DNA from: Marinobacter sediminum
Lineage (GTDB): Bacteria > Pseudomonadota > Gammaproteobacteria > Pseudomonadales > Oleiphilaceae
Assembly: GCF_016820575.1 (NCBI RefSeq)
Contig: NZ_JAEMQH010000001.1
Location: forward strand, 868,001-932,000
Length of the DNA: 64,000 bases
Direction: 5' to 3'
A model generated the notes under the pieces. That model saw nothing but the letters and a program-made list of their open reading frames with translations, was not told the DNA's origin and made no database searches. This document shows positions 1 to 8,032 of this stretch, one piece after another (positions within the stretch are counted from its first letter, which is position 1; each line of letters starts with the position of its first letter). The translations under genes and the position numbers were made by a program.

Positions 1-186
1 CCGTGGATAGGCCACATTCAGTTCGCCGATAATCCCGGGCGACACGAGCCCGGCACCGGCGAGATTAACTTTTCGAATGTTTTTGCAGCGATTGACAGCG
101 TGAGGTACGAAGGCTGGGTCAGCGCGGAATACCGGCCCTCCGGAGCAACCGGGGATAGTCTGGCGTGGTTTAGGGGGCAGGGGTGA
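1..186 (+). CDS. hyi: Hydroxypyruvate isomerase, C-terminal end (partial)
   Basis: Reading frame 1 is open from the window edge to a TGA at 184-186 and encodes the last 61 residues of a sugar-phosphate-isomerase-like TIM barrel. The segment GHIQFADNPGRHEPGTGEIN is the metal/substrate-binding region typical of hydroxypyruvate isomerases, which interconvert hydroxypyruvate and tartronate semialdehyde in glyoxylate metabolism. It ends with a WVSAEYRPSG-type barrel end. The start lies outside the window, so neighbours cannot be used to confirm the pathway. Confidence 0.75.
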   Translation, partial: PWIGHIQFADNPGRHEPGTGEINFSNVFAAIDSVRYEGWVSAEYRPSGATGDSLAWFRGQG

Positions 187-304
187 CCGTCGCCATAGGC
201 GACACCCTCTTACAAGATCGTAACTGGCTCGGCCACTTACTTCTTCGTACCCTGTCATTACTTTGAGCTTTAAAAATCGTAATCCGTTTACGGGAGGTAG
301 GCCG

Positions 305-985
305 GTGAAAGCACTGGTAATCGAAGACGATCAGGACGTAGCAAATTACCTGGTGAAGGGGCTAAGAGAGTCTGACTTCGTTGTGGACCATGCCGCCGAC
401 GGGAAAGACGGTATGTTGATGGCGGCCAGTGAAGAATACGACATCATGATCGTGGACCGGATGCTCCCGGGCATGGACGGACTGTCCATCATCAAAACAG
501 TGCGGGCTACGGGAAACCAGGTGCCGGTGCTGATCCTGAGTGCACTGGGCGACGTGGACGATCGCGTTGAAGGTCTGCGCGGCGGTGGTGATGACTATCT
601 CACCAAGCCGTTCTCCTTTACCGAACTGCTGGCCCGGATTGAATCGTTGGTGCGTCGTAACCGCCAGACACCGGAAACCGAAACGGTATTGCGGGTGGCC
701 GATCTGGAGATGGATCTGCTGGCGAGGACTGTAAAGCGTGCGGGCCAGAACATTGATGTCCAGCCCAGGGAATTCCGGCTGCTGGAATACCTGATGCGTA
801 ACGCCGGCCAGGTGGTCACCCGGACCATGCTGCTGGAGAAGGTGTGGGACTATCATTTCGATCCCCAGACCAACGTGATTGACGTGCACATCAGCCGCCT
901 GCGGGCGAAAATCGACAAGGAATTCGAAACACCCCTGCTGCAAACCATCCGGGGTGCAGGGTACATGTTGCGTGAAACTGCTTAG
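305..985 (+). CDS. OmpR/PhoB-family response regulator
   Basis: DNA-binding response regulator of 226 residues. An N-terminal receiver has the acidic pair ED, the phospho-acceptor Asp in IMIVDRMLPG and the Lys in YLTKPF. A C-terminal winged helix follows (REFRLLEYLMRNAG...VIDVHISRLRAKID...TIRGAGYML). The GTG at 305 is preferred because GGGAGG (292-297) sits 7 nt upstream; a TTG at 263 would add 14 residues unlike a receiver start. The histidine-kinase gene overlaps its end by 14 nt, so the two form a translationally coupled pair. The overall look is of the CusR/CopR/IrlR group, but the stimulus cannot be told from sequence. Confidence 0.9.
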   Translation: MKALVIEDDQDVANYLVKGLRESDFVVDHAADGKDGMLMAASEEYDIMIVDRMLPGMDGLSIIKTVRATGNQVPVLILSALGDVDDRVEGLRGGGDDYLTKPFSFTELLARIESLVRRNRQTPETETVLRVADLEMDLLARTVKRAGQNIDVQPREFRLLEYLMRNAGQVVTRTMLLEKVWDYHFDPQTNVIDVHISRLRAKIDKEFETPLLQTIRGAGYMLRETA

Positions 986-2453
986 TCAGCTCAGGACCTC
1001 GTCCTTCCAATTAGCCTTGCTGTACATGGTGGTGTTTGCCACCTCAGTCTTTATTTTGCTGGCCTTTATCTATTGGCGTACAGCGGGTTTCATGACCGCT
1101 CAGACCGATGAAACCATCGAAGCGGAAATTGCCGGTCTGGCAGAGCAGTATCGCGGCCGTGGCGTGAACGGCCTGATCACCATCATTCGCGAACGGGTCG
1201 CCCGCGACCCGAACGCCAAGTCGATTTACCTTCTCACCACCGATGACTTCCTGAAATTGGCCGGTAATATCGAGTCCTGGCCCCAGGGGGCCCGATCAGA
1301 AAGTGGCTGGATTAACTTCACCCTGAATGAAGATATAGGCTGGAATGGCCCGAAACGCCTGGCCCGTGCCCGCATCTTTGAGGTGCAGGGTGGTCTTCGA
1401 TTGCTGGTAGGGCGTGATGTCGATGAGCTCACCAACCTGAAGCGGGTCATTGAGACCGCCATCAACTGGGGGATGGGCATAACCCTGGCCCTGGCCCTTC
1501 TTGGTGGCTTCCTGATGAGCCGCAGCACCACCCGGCGCATTGAGGTGATCAACAACACGTCGCGTCGAATCATGAACGGGCATCTTTCCCTGCGCATCCC
1601 CACCCGGGGCACCGAAGACGATTTCGATCAGCTGGCAGAAAACCTGAACCAGATGCTCGATCGGATTGTGTACCTGATGGAAGGTATCCGCCATGTTTCC
1701 GACAGCATTGCCCACGACCTGAGGACGCCACTGACTCGGCTGAGAAACCAGCTGGAAAGTACCCTGATGTCCGTCGATAACGACGAGGCGCGAGAGCAGG
1801 CCGGCCGTGCCGTGGCCGAAGCCGATCAGCTATTGGCCACCTTCAACGCGCTGCTGCGAATTGCCCGCCTGGAAACCCGTGGCAATGCCGCCGATATGAA
1901 GCCGGTTGCCCTGGATGAGCTGGTTGCAGACGCCTGTGAGTTGTACGAAGCGCTGGCTGAAGACAAGGAGCAGCGGTTCGAGCAGCACGTGGAAAAGGGT
2001 GTGATGATTGAGGGTGACCGGGATTTGCTGTTCCAGATGGTCAGCAACCTGATTGATAACGCGATCAAATATACGCCAGAACAGGGTGTTATCGGGGTGG
2101 CGGTCCGCAGAGAGGGCGAGGAATCGATCTTCGAAGTGCGCGATAGCGGTATCGGCATACCTGACGACGAGAAAGAGCAGGTGTTCCAGCGCTTTTACCG
2201 GGTGGGTAAGAGCCGCTCATTGCCTGGCAACGGTCTGGGTCTGAGTCTGGTCAGTGCCGTTGCCGAGATCCATCAGGGCCGGATTGTGCTCAGTGATACT
2301 CAGCCGGATGCGGACGCGCCCGGGTTGACGGTATCGGTTCACATGCCGGCATTCACCGGTGTCCGCAAGCGCATCAAAGCGACGACGATGGAGCAAACCG
2401 CTGGAGTAGGCGGGGATAACTCACCCACTCCCACCGAGGCCAGTGACGCCTGA
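972..2453 (+). CDS. Membrane sensor histidine kinase partner of the OmpR-type regulator
   Basis: A 493-residue sensor kinase. A first membrane helix (about residues 13-32) and a second (about 160-180) flank a periplasmic domain. Then come a HAMP linker, a HisKA dimerization helix with the phospho-accepting His in SIAHDLRTPLTRLR, and an ATPase domain with N box (NLIDNAIKYT), G1 (DSGIGIPDDE) and G2 (GNGLGLSLV). The GTG at 972 overlaps the regulator stop, and this start gives a short basic N-terminus before the first membrane helix. The last 30 or so residues after the ATPase domain are a low-complexity tail. It likely autophosphorylates and passes phosphate to the upstream regulator. Confidence 0.9.
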   Translation: MKLLSQLRTSSFQLALLYMVVFATSVFILLAFIYWRTAGFMTAQTDETIEAEIAGLAEQYRGRGVNGLITIIRERVARDPNAKSIYLLTTDDFLKLAGNIESWPQGARSESGWINFTLNEDIGWNGPKRLARARIFEVQGGLRLLVGRDVDELTNLKRVIETAINWGMGITLALALLGGFLMSRSTTRRIEVINNTSRRIMNGHLSLRIPTRGTEDDFDQLAENLNQMLDRIVYLMEGIRHVSDSIAHDLRTPLTRLRNQLESTLMSVDNDEAREQAGRAVAEADQLLATFNALLRIARLETRGNAADMKPVALDELVADACELYEALAEDKEQRFEQHVEKGVMIEGDRDLLFQMVSNLIDNAIKYTPEQGVIGVAVRREGEESIFEVRDSGIGIPDDEKEQVFQRFYRVGKSRSLPGNGLGLSLVSAVAEIHQGRIVLSDTQPDADAPGLTVSVHMPAFTGVRKRIKATTMEQTAGVGGDNSPTPTEASDA

Positions 2454-2461
2454 GGTCAGGG

Positions 2462-2743
2462 TTACTGGCTGGCGCGGAAACGGTTAACCCGCTCGAAAAC
2501 CGGTCCAAAAATGGCCTCGGCTCGGGATTCAATCGCCTGGGTGAAGTGCTCAACCTGAGACCGGCGACGATCCACTTTGGCCTGAATGCTGTCCCACTCG
2601 CCCTCAAGGTGCTTCTGCTCAGCCGCCAGGAAGGCCGCAATATTGTGGCGGTTAACCTTGCCGGTGATGCCGTATTGGTCCAGGCGATAGCCGAGGGTGT
2701 CGATACCATCGAGGGCAATATTCAGCAATTTCTGGGTGTTCAT
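2462..2743 (-). CDS. Small hypothetical protein, helical
   Basis: A 93-residue protein I do not recognise by name. It is strongly helical and charged, with stretches such as AAEQKHLEGEWDSIQAKVD and EHFTQAIESRAEAIFG that could form coiled coils. It loosely resembles phasin-like or membrane-associated small proteins, but no motif proves this. No signal peptide or membrane helix is visible. It converges with the histidine kinase gene (gap 8 nt), so it is transcribed from its own promoter to the right. Confidence 0.6.
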   Translation of the reverse strand: MNTQKLLNIALDGIDTLGYRLDQYGITGKVNRHNIAAFLAAEQKHLEGEWDSIQAKVDRRRSQVEHFTQAIESRAEAIFGPVFERVNRFRASQ

Positions 2744-2903
2744 GGACAGGCTCCGTGTTTGCGAATCTTCAGGGAAATCTATTCCCGCAAAATAGCGCCA
2801 GAGCCTAGAGTGTACAACCTAATTCCCGTTTTTCAGTACGCGGGCACACCTGAACAAAAGGTAATTCACCGGCCACGCTGTTGTAACCCCGGGCGTGCAT
2901 AAT

Positions 2904-2998
2904 AGAAGCTGTAATATTTGAGGCGGGCGACCAACACGGCCCGCTTCACTCTCCAGCACAGCGCTAGCCTTAACCCCGTTATTACGGGGTTTTTTTCG
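2904..2998 (+). ncRNA. Candidate small RNA ending in a strong terminator
   Basis: There is no plus-strand gene between 2454 and 3000, yet a textbook intrinsic terminator lies at 2973-2996 on this strand. Just upstream is a second potential hairpin (GCGGGC near 2922 pairing with GCCCGC near 2938). A CATAAT box at 2898-2903 could be a -10 element, but no good -35 is visible, so the start is a guess. The transcript would be about 95 nt and antisense to nothing but the very end of greB. The evidence is the unexplained terminator; promoter support is weak. Confidence 0.3.
2973..2996 (+). terminator. Rho-independent terminator, plus strand
   Basis: Perfect stem ACCCCGT / ACGGGGT around a TATT loop followed directly by seven T. 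The T run is only on the plus strand, so it does not serve greB, which runs the other way. Confidence 0.8.
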
Positions 2999-3481
2999 TT
3001 AAACCGAGCCGTTTTCTTCGTACCACACCTGGTCAATCCACCAGAGCTTTTCAGCAGTGGGTGTTCGCACCGATACCTCGTCGCCAGGCTCCTTCTTGAG
3101 GCATGCGCGGGCAACGGGGGCGTCGATAGACACGAAATCCTTACGCTCGTAGATCTCATCGGGGCCGACAATTCGGAAAGTCAGGGAGGTTTCGTCATCC
3201 ACCAGCCGGACCCAGGCGCCGAAAAAGACCCGGCCTTCCTGCACCTCGGAATAGTCCACAATCCTGACACTCTCCAGGCGGGTACGGATGTAGCGCACTC
3301 GTCGGTCGATTTCGCGCAGGCGGCGCTTGTTGTACTGGTAGTCTGCGTTCTCTGACCGGTCACCGAGGCTGGCAGCCCAGGTCACCTTCCGGGTGACCTC
3401 CGGCCGTTCGGTGCGCCAGAGAAAATCCAGTTCCTGTTGCAGCTTGTCGAATCCGGCGCGGGTAATCAGGTTTGTTTTCAT
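2999..3481 (-). CDS. greB: Transcription elongation factor GreB
   Basis: 160 residues, the usual GreB length. The protein rescues backtracked RNA polymerase by stimulating cleavage of the nascent transcript. An N-terminal coiled coil carries the tip signature LGDRSENADYQYNKRRLREI with its acidic pair, and a C-terminal FKBP-like domain follows (VRLVDDETSLTFRIVGPDE...SIDAPVARACLKKEPGDEV). It lacks the basic patch spacing of GreA and reads as GreB. It stands alone, with its ATG at 3481. Confidence 0.95.
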   Translation of the reverse strand: MKTNLITRAGFDKLQQELDFLWRTERPEVTRKVTWAASLGDRSENADYQYNKRRLREIDRRVRYIRTRLESVRIVDYSEVQEGRVFFGAWVRLVDDETSLTFRIVGPDEIYERKDFVSIDAPVARACLKKEPGDEVSVRTPTAEKLWWIDQVWYEENGSV

Positions 3482-3762
3482 AGTTAATAAAGGTAGCTAT
3501 CGAGACAAGAGGCTGGGGAAACGTATAGAGTCTCAGATTGATCACGGCAGTGCTATCTCAGACACATCCGAAAACACTTCTTAACCAACCGTTTATTGAC
3601 GCGAAGACCACCGATGCTAACCTTCGTGGAACAATTCCGGCATTGTGGGTTATAAGCGAAAAGCCTTTCAACAAGCCGACTACTGATTGCGATGGATCGA
3701 CACACTCCGGGCTGGCTTGCCGAACGTACAGAGCGTACGTCGTTCAAGGTAAGGGTTCGATA

Positions 3763-4308
3763 ATGCATGTGGCCGGGGGCTGCCCTCAGTTGTTTTTAAA
3801 ATTTCTCATAGCGATGCTGCTGTGGTCGACCCTGGGGACGGCCTACGGATCAGTGCGTTCCGAATATGAGGTAAAGGCAGCATTTCTCTACAACTTCACC
3901 CGACTCATCACCTGGTCTGAGCCTTCTGAAGAAGGGGCTCGACTAACCATTTGTGTATTTGGTCGAGACCCGTTTGGCGGGGTGCTCCAAAATTTGAATG
4001 GCCGGGTGTCCCAGGGCCGTGCATTGGAGTTGAACTATCCCGCCTCGCTGGAAGAGATCGATCGCTGCCAGGTGCTGTTCGTGGGTGCTGGCAAAGACCG
4101 TGATCTTGCCGAGATCACCGACTATGCGCATGCACGGCAAATTCTGACCATCAGTGAGATCCCCGACTTCGTGGATGAAGGGGGGATCATTGGCTACGTC
4201 AAGGAAGGCAACGTCATCCGCTTCGAGATTAACCTGCTGTCAGCCCAGCAGGCCGGCCTCCAGATCAACTCCCGGTTGCTGGAACTCGCCTTAAGGGTAA
4301 TCCGATGA
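3763..4308 (+). CDS. YfiR-family periplasmic protein (DUF4154)
   Basis: 181 residues with an N-terminal signal peptide (FLIAMLLWSTLGTAYG) and the YfiR core: EVKAAFLYNFTRLITWS, ICVFGRDPFG, CQVLFVGAG, ILTISEIPDF and VIRFEINL. YfiR proteins are periplasmic and, in the best-known case, repress a membrane diguanylate cyclase. The ATG at 3763 is chosen because upstream in-frame codons do not look like protein. The next gene starts within its stop (4 nt overlap), so it probably acts on, or with, the adjacent HAMP histidine kinase. The family often sits beside TonB-dependent receptors, and one lies at 11.4-13.5 kb. Confidence 0.85.
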   Translation: MHVAGGCPQLFLKFLIAMLLWSTLGTAYGSVRSEYEVKAAFLYNFTRLITWSEPSEEGARLTICVFGRDPFGGVLQNLNGRVSQGRALELNYPASLEEIDRCQVLFVGAGKDRDLAEITDYAHARQILTISEIPDFVDEGGIIGYVKEGNVIRFEINLLSAQQAGLQINSRLLELALRVIR

Positions 4309-5795
4309 GCAACCACTGGCGCTGGCAGTACTGGCCCCTGAGAACCAAGCTCCTGTTGCTGACGGTCTCCATCAGCACCCTGGGTATTTTGCTCGTCTGT
4401 ACCAGCCTGGTTGTGGTGGAAAATCGCACCTACGAGGCGCAGCTTGAGTCCGAGCTGGGTGTGATTGCGGATATCCTGACGGAGCAATCGGCGGCCGCCT
4501 TGTTGTTTGAGGACAGTCAGCAGGTTAAAACCATACTCTCCAGTTTGAATCAGATCGAGACCATCGAGCAGGTCTGTGTTTACAACGTTTCCGGCGATGT
4601 CATGAGCGCCTTGAATGGAACAGGCTACGAGCCCTGTCCGAGCCTCGATGTGGATCCGGCGGTGGGGTTCGTGGGCGACTACTATCGCCTGCTTGAGCCG
4701 GTAACGCTGGATGGAGATATTGTTGGGCAGTTCTATCTGATGTCCCGGCTCGAGGTGCTTCGGGAGCACATCTGGACCTTCATCGTCATATCGTTCAGCG
4801 TCGGCGTCGGGATACTAGTGCTATTGATCTGGGTGGCCTCGCGTCTTCAGCGGCTGATATCGGAGCCCATCGTTGAGCTCTCGAATGCCGCCGATCGGAT
4901 TTCCAATGAACATGACTATTCCATTCGGGTGCCGGTCTATGGGAAAGACGAGCTGGGCATCCTGGGCAGCGCGTTTAACGAGATGATTGGCACCATCCAG
5001 CAGCAGAACCAAAAAATCCTGCAGAGCAAGAATGACCTGGAGCGCACGGTTGCTGAACGAACCTCGGAGCTGAGTCTGGCTAACCGTGAGTTGGAAGCGT
5101 TCAGTTTTTCGGTGTCCCACGATTTGCGTCAGCCGCTGAGAGCCGTCGAAGGTTTCGGTCAGGCCCTTGAAGAGGACTGCCGGGATCAGCTGGACGATAC
5201 GGGGCTCGACTACCTGGCCCGAATTCGGGCGGCCACGGTGAGAATGGGAGGCCTGATTGATGGCATGCTGGTACTTTCCCGCGTCAGTCGGCAGGCCATG
5301 GAGGTCGAGCGCGTTGACCTGAGTGCGATGCTGGCGGAAATCCTTGAGGAATTGCAGGACACTACCGATACAGTGCCGTCGGAAGTGACCATTCAGCCGG
5401 ACATGCAGGTGGTTGGCGATGAGCGCATGTTACGCATTGCTTTCCAGAATCTGTTGGAGAACGCGTGGAAATACACCTCAAAAAACGAGAAAAGAGCGAT
5501 TGATGTGTCTGCGTGTGAAGAGCACAACAGTATTACCATCGCATTGAAGGACAATGGGGTGGGCTTCGATATGAAGTATGTCGACAAGCTGTTCGTGGCT
5601 TTCAACCGTTTGCACACTCCGGCCCAATTCTCCGGAACGGGTTTGGGGCTTGCCACGGTAGATCGTGTGGTACGGCGCCATTTCGGCCGGGTATTCGCGG
5701 AATCGCCAATCGACAGCGGTGCTTGCTTCTATGTAGAGTTGCCCCGGCCAGAGCGTGGTGCGGAGTCAGGGTTGCAACAACAGGCAACCCGCTAG
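4305..5795 (+). CDS. HAMP-domain sensor histidine kinase next to YfiR
   Basis: 496 residues. Membrane helices lie at about residues 15-37 and 150-172, with a periplasmic sensor between them containing two Cys (QVCVYN, YEPCPS) that could form a disulfide. A HAMP domain and a short coiled coil follow. The HisKA segment carries the active His in FSVSHDLRQPLRAVEGF, a form common in phytochrome-like kinases. The ATPase domain has NLLENAWKYT, DNGVGFDMKY and GTGLGLATV. It is translationally coupled to the YfiR gene and followed 13 nt later by a stand-alone receiver, so a YfiR-kinase-receiver relay is inferred. Confidence 0.9.
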   Translation: MSNHWRWQYWPLRTKLLLLTVSISTLGILLVCTSLVVVENRTYEAQLESELGVIADILTEQSAAALLFEDSQQVKTILSSLNQIETIEQVCVYNVSGDVMSALNGTGYEPCPSLDVDPAVGFVGDYYRLLEPVTLDGDIVGQFYLMSRLEVLREHIWTFIVISFSVGVGILVLLIWVASRLQRLISEPIVELSNAADRISNEHDYSIRVPVYGKDELGILGSAFNEMIGTIQQQNQKILQSKNDLERTVAERTSELSLANRELEAFSFSVSHDLRQPLRAVEGFGQALEEDCRDQLDDTGLDYLARIRAATVRMGGLIDGMLVLSRVSRQAMEVERVDLSAMLAEILEELQDTTDTVPSEVTIQPDMQVVGDERMLRIAFQNLLENAWKYTSKNEKRAIDVSACEEHNSITIALKDNGVGFDMKYVDKLFVAFNRLHTPAQFSGTGLGLATVDRVVRRHFGRVFAESPIDSGACFYVELPRPERGAESGLQQQATR

Positions 5796-5808
5796 AATCG
5801 GAGAGAGT

Positions 5809-6270
5809 ATGGCTAAGGGAGAGTGTTCAATTCTGGTTGTCGAAGACAACCCAGATGACCAGATCCTGACGATGCGGGCGCTCCGGAAGGCGAGCAGTCA
5901 TAGCCCCATTATTCTTCAGGAGGACGGCCAGGCCGCCCTGGGATTTCTCTTTGGCACCGAAAGCAGTAAACGTTCACCCCAAGTCGACACCCTTGGTGTG
6001 ATTCTCTTAGATCTCAAGTTACCGAAGGTCAGTGGCCTCGAGGTGCTGCGGCGTATCCGGTCGTCACCACAGACGGATTGGCTTCCAGTGGTCATGATGA
6101 CTTCGTCGGATGAGCCGAACGAACTGCGCGAAGCCTATCGTCTGGGCGCTAATAGCTTCGTTACCAAGCAGATTGACTATAGTAAGTTCAGTGAGCAGAT
6201 GTGCCTGCTCGCCCGTTATTGGTTAACTGTAAATCAAGTTCCTATGGTCGGCTCATCCCGATCATTCTGA
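5809..6270 (+). CDS. Single-domain response regulator (Rcp1-like)
   Basis: 153 residues, a receiver alone. It has the acidic cluster VVEDNPDD, the phospho-acceptor Asp in VILLDLKLPKVSG, the Thr/Ser switch in MMTSSDE and the conserved Lys in FVTKQID. The residue after that Lys is Gln where most receivers have Pro. The ATG at 5809 follows a GGAGAGA ribosome site. Rcp1-type receivers pair with phytochrome-like kinases with the same HisKA form as the preceding gene, so it is the likely phosphate acceptor. Confidence 0.9.
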   Translation: MAKGECSILVVEDNPDDQILTMRALRKASSHSPIILQEDGQAALGFLFGTESSKRSPQVDTLGVILLDLKLPKVSGLEVLRRIRSSPQTDWLPVVMMTSSDEPNELREAYRLGANSFVTKQIDYSKFSEQMCLLARYWLTVNQVPMVGSSRSF

Positions 6271-6283
6271 AAAGGTAGTGCTG

Positions 6284-7978
6284 GTGAGTGACATAAAAGG
6301 CCGCCTTCGGGTGTTGCTGATTGAAGACTCTGAGGATGACACCTTCCTCCTGTTGCGCGCTCTGAAAAAGGGAGGTATCGAGCCGTACTACAAAGTGGTG
6401 GACAGCGAGAGCGCGATGGAAACCGCGCTCATGGAAGAAACCTGGGACATGGTCATTACCGATCATAGCTTGCCCGGTTTTACCTCGTTTCGTGTGTTGG
6501 AGCTGAGCCACCAATATGCGCCTGATTTGCCAGTGATTATCGTGTCCGGTTTGATTGGTGAGGACGTCGCGGTAAGTGCGATGAAGGCCGGCGCCCAGGA
6601 TTACATCATGAAGGACAACCTGAGCCGGTTGATTCCTGCGATTCAGCGAGAGATGCGGGAAGTGTCCGTCCGCCTTGCCAAAAAACGTGCTGAATCGACA
6701 CTGGAACACATGGCCTACCACGACAGCCTGACCGATCTGGTCAATCGCCGTGAGTTTGAACGCCAGCTGATCCAGTCCCTCCATGATTCCCGCAAGTCCG
6801 CCCGCGAATGCGTGTTGCTGTACCTGGATCTGGACCAATTTAAAATCATCAACGACACCTGCGGCCACATGGCCGGCGATGAACTGCTCAAGCAGCTTTC
6901 GAAAGTGCTCGGCCAGCGGCTCCGAACTTCCGATACCCTGGCGCGTTTAGGTGGGGACGAGTTTGGGGTGCTGCTGCGCAACTGTGACGCGGTGGATGCC
7001 CGCAAGGTGGCTGAAAACCTGTGCAAAGAGGTCCGCGAGTACCGCTTTGTCTGGGAGGATAAACCGTTCGCCGTCTCCCTCAGTGTGGGCATGGTCATCA
7101 TGGGGAGTCATTACAAAACGGCGAGCGAACTGCTCAGCCACGCCGACCTGGCCTGCTACGCCGCCAAGGACCGGGGTCGTGACAACGTTCAGGTGTATGA
7201 AACCAGTGACCTGAACATGCAGCAGCGCCAGCGCGATATGCACTGGACCAGTCGCCTGCAGAGCGCCCTGCAATCCGACGATTTCTTCTTGTACCACCAG
7301 GAAATGATCCCCTTGCAGGAAGCCAGTGCTGATGGTTTCCGCACCGAGTTTCTGGTGCGCTTGCGTGACGGTGACGATACTGTGCCCCCGGGCGCCTTTA
7401 TTCCGGCCGCCGAGCGCTTCGGCCTGATGCCGCGCATTGACCGCCGGGTCATTGACCTGGCATTCGCCTACCTGGACCGCACTGGGCTGGGCCGGGAATC
7501 CACCGGTACCTTTTTCATCAATCTCTCTGGCGGCTCCCTAAGCGATGGTGAGCTGTTCCAATTCATCCACAGCAAGGTTCAGGAGTATTCGATCTTGCCT
7601 GCCCGGATCTGCTTTGAAATCACCGAAACGTCTGCTATTGCGCATTTAAACGATACGATCGAGTTTATCGAGCGAGCCCGTAAAGAGGGCTTCGAGTTTG
7701 CCCTAGATGACTTTGGCACCGGAATGAGTTCCTTCACTTATCTCAAAGCCCTGCCGATTGATTACCTGAAGGTGGATGGGGGCTTTATTCAGAACTTGCT
7801 CGCCGATCCGATTGATATGGGGATCGTCGACGCCTGCAACCGCATTGGCCACGCCGCCGGACTGAAAACCATTGCCGAATTTGTCGAAAACGATGACGTG
7901 AAAGACTGCCTCACCAAGCTCGGCTTCGACTACGCACAAGGTTATGGCATCGCGATGCCGGTTCCCCTGAACGAATAA
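6284..7978 (+). CDS. Receiver-GGDEF-EAL cyclic-di-GMP signalling protein
   Basis: 564 residues. The receiver (1-125) has the acceptor Asp in MVITDHSLPG. The GGDEF domain has an intact RLGGDEFGVLL motif and, five residues before it, the inhibitory-site motif RTSD. The EAL domain has EFL where EAL is usual, but keeps the metal and catalytic residues (FINLSG, FEITET, DDFGTG, YLKVDG, AEFVE), so it is probably an active phosphodiesterase. A GTG at 6278 is also possible, but AAAGG at 6271-6275 is better spaced for 6284. It follows the receiver gene after 13 nt and would convert the YfiR/kinase signal into a c-di-GMP change. Confidence 0.9.
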   Translation: MSDIKGRLRVLLIEDSEDDTFLLLRALKKGGIEPYYKVVDSESAMETALMEETWDMVITDHSLPGFTSFRVLELSHQYAPDLPVIIVSGLIGEDVAVSAMKAGAQDYIMKDNLSRLIPAIQREMREVSVRLAKKRAESTLEHMAYHDSLTDLVNRREFERQLIQSLHDSRKSARECVLLYLDLDQFKIINDTCGHMAGDELLKQLSKVLGQRLRTSDTLARLGGDEFGVLLRNCDAVDARKVAENLCKEVREYRFVWEDKPFAVSLSVGMVIMGSHYKTASELLSHADLACYAAKDRGRDNVQVYETSDLNMQQRQRDMHWTSRLQSALQSDDFFLYHQEMIPLQEASADGFRTEFLVRLRDGDDTVPPGAFIPAAERFGLMPRIDRRVIDLAFAYLDRTGLGRESTGTFFINLSGGSLSDGELFQFIHSKVQEYSILPARICFEITETSAIAHLNDTIEFIERARKEGFEFALDDFGTGMSSFTYLKALPIDYLKVDGGFIQNLLADPIDMGIVDACNRIGHAAGLKTIAEFVENDDVKDCLTKLGFDYAQGYGIAMPVPLNE

Positions 7979-8032
7979 CATGCAGGAAGGCAAACAGCCT
8001 TCGTGCGCCCTCTACTGATTGATGAATAGCTT

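Noticed and set aside
6242..6868. Long minus-strand open frames under the signalling, fadE and rapA genes
   Set aside because: They mirror the coding strand of well-recognised proteins and show no domain or ribosome site of their own.
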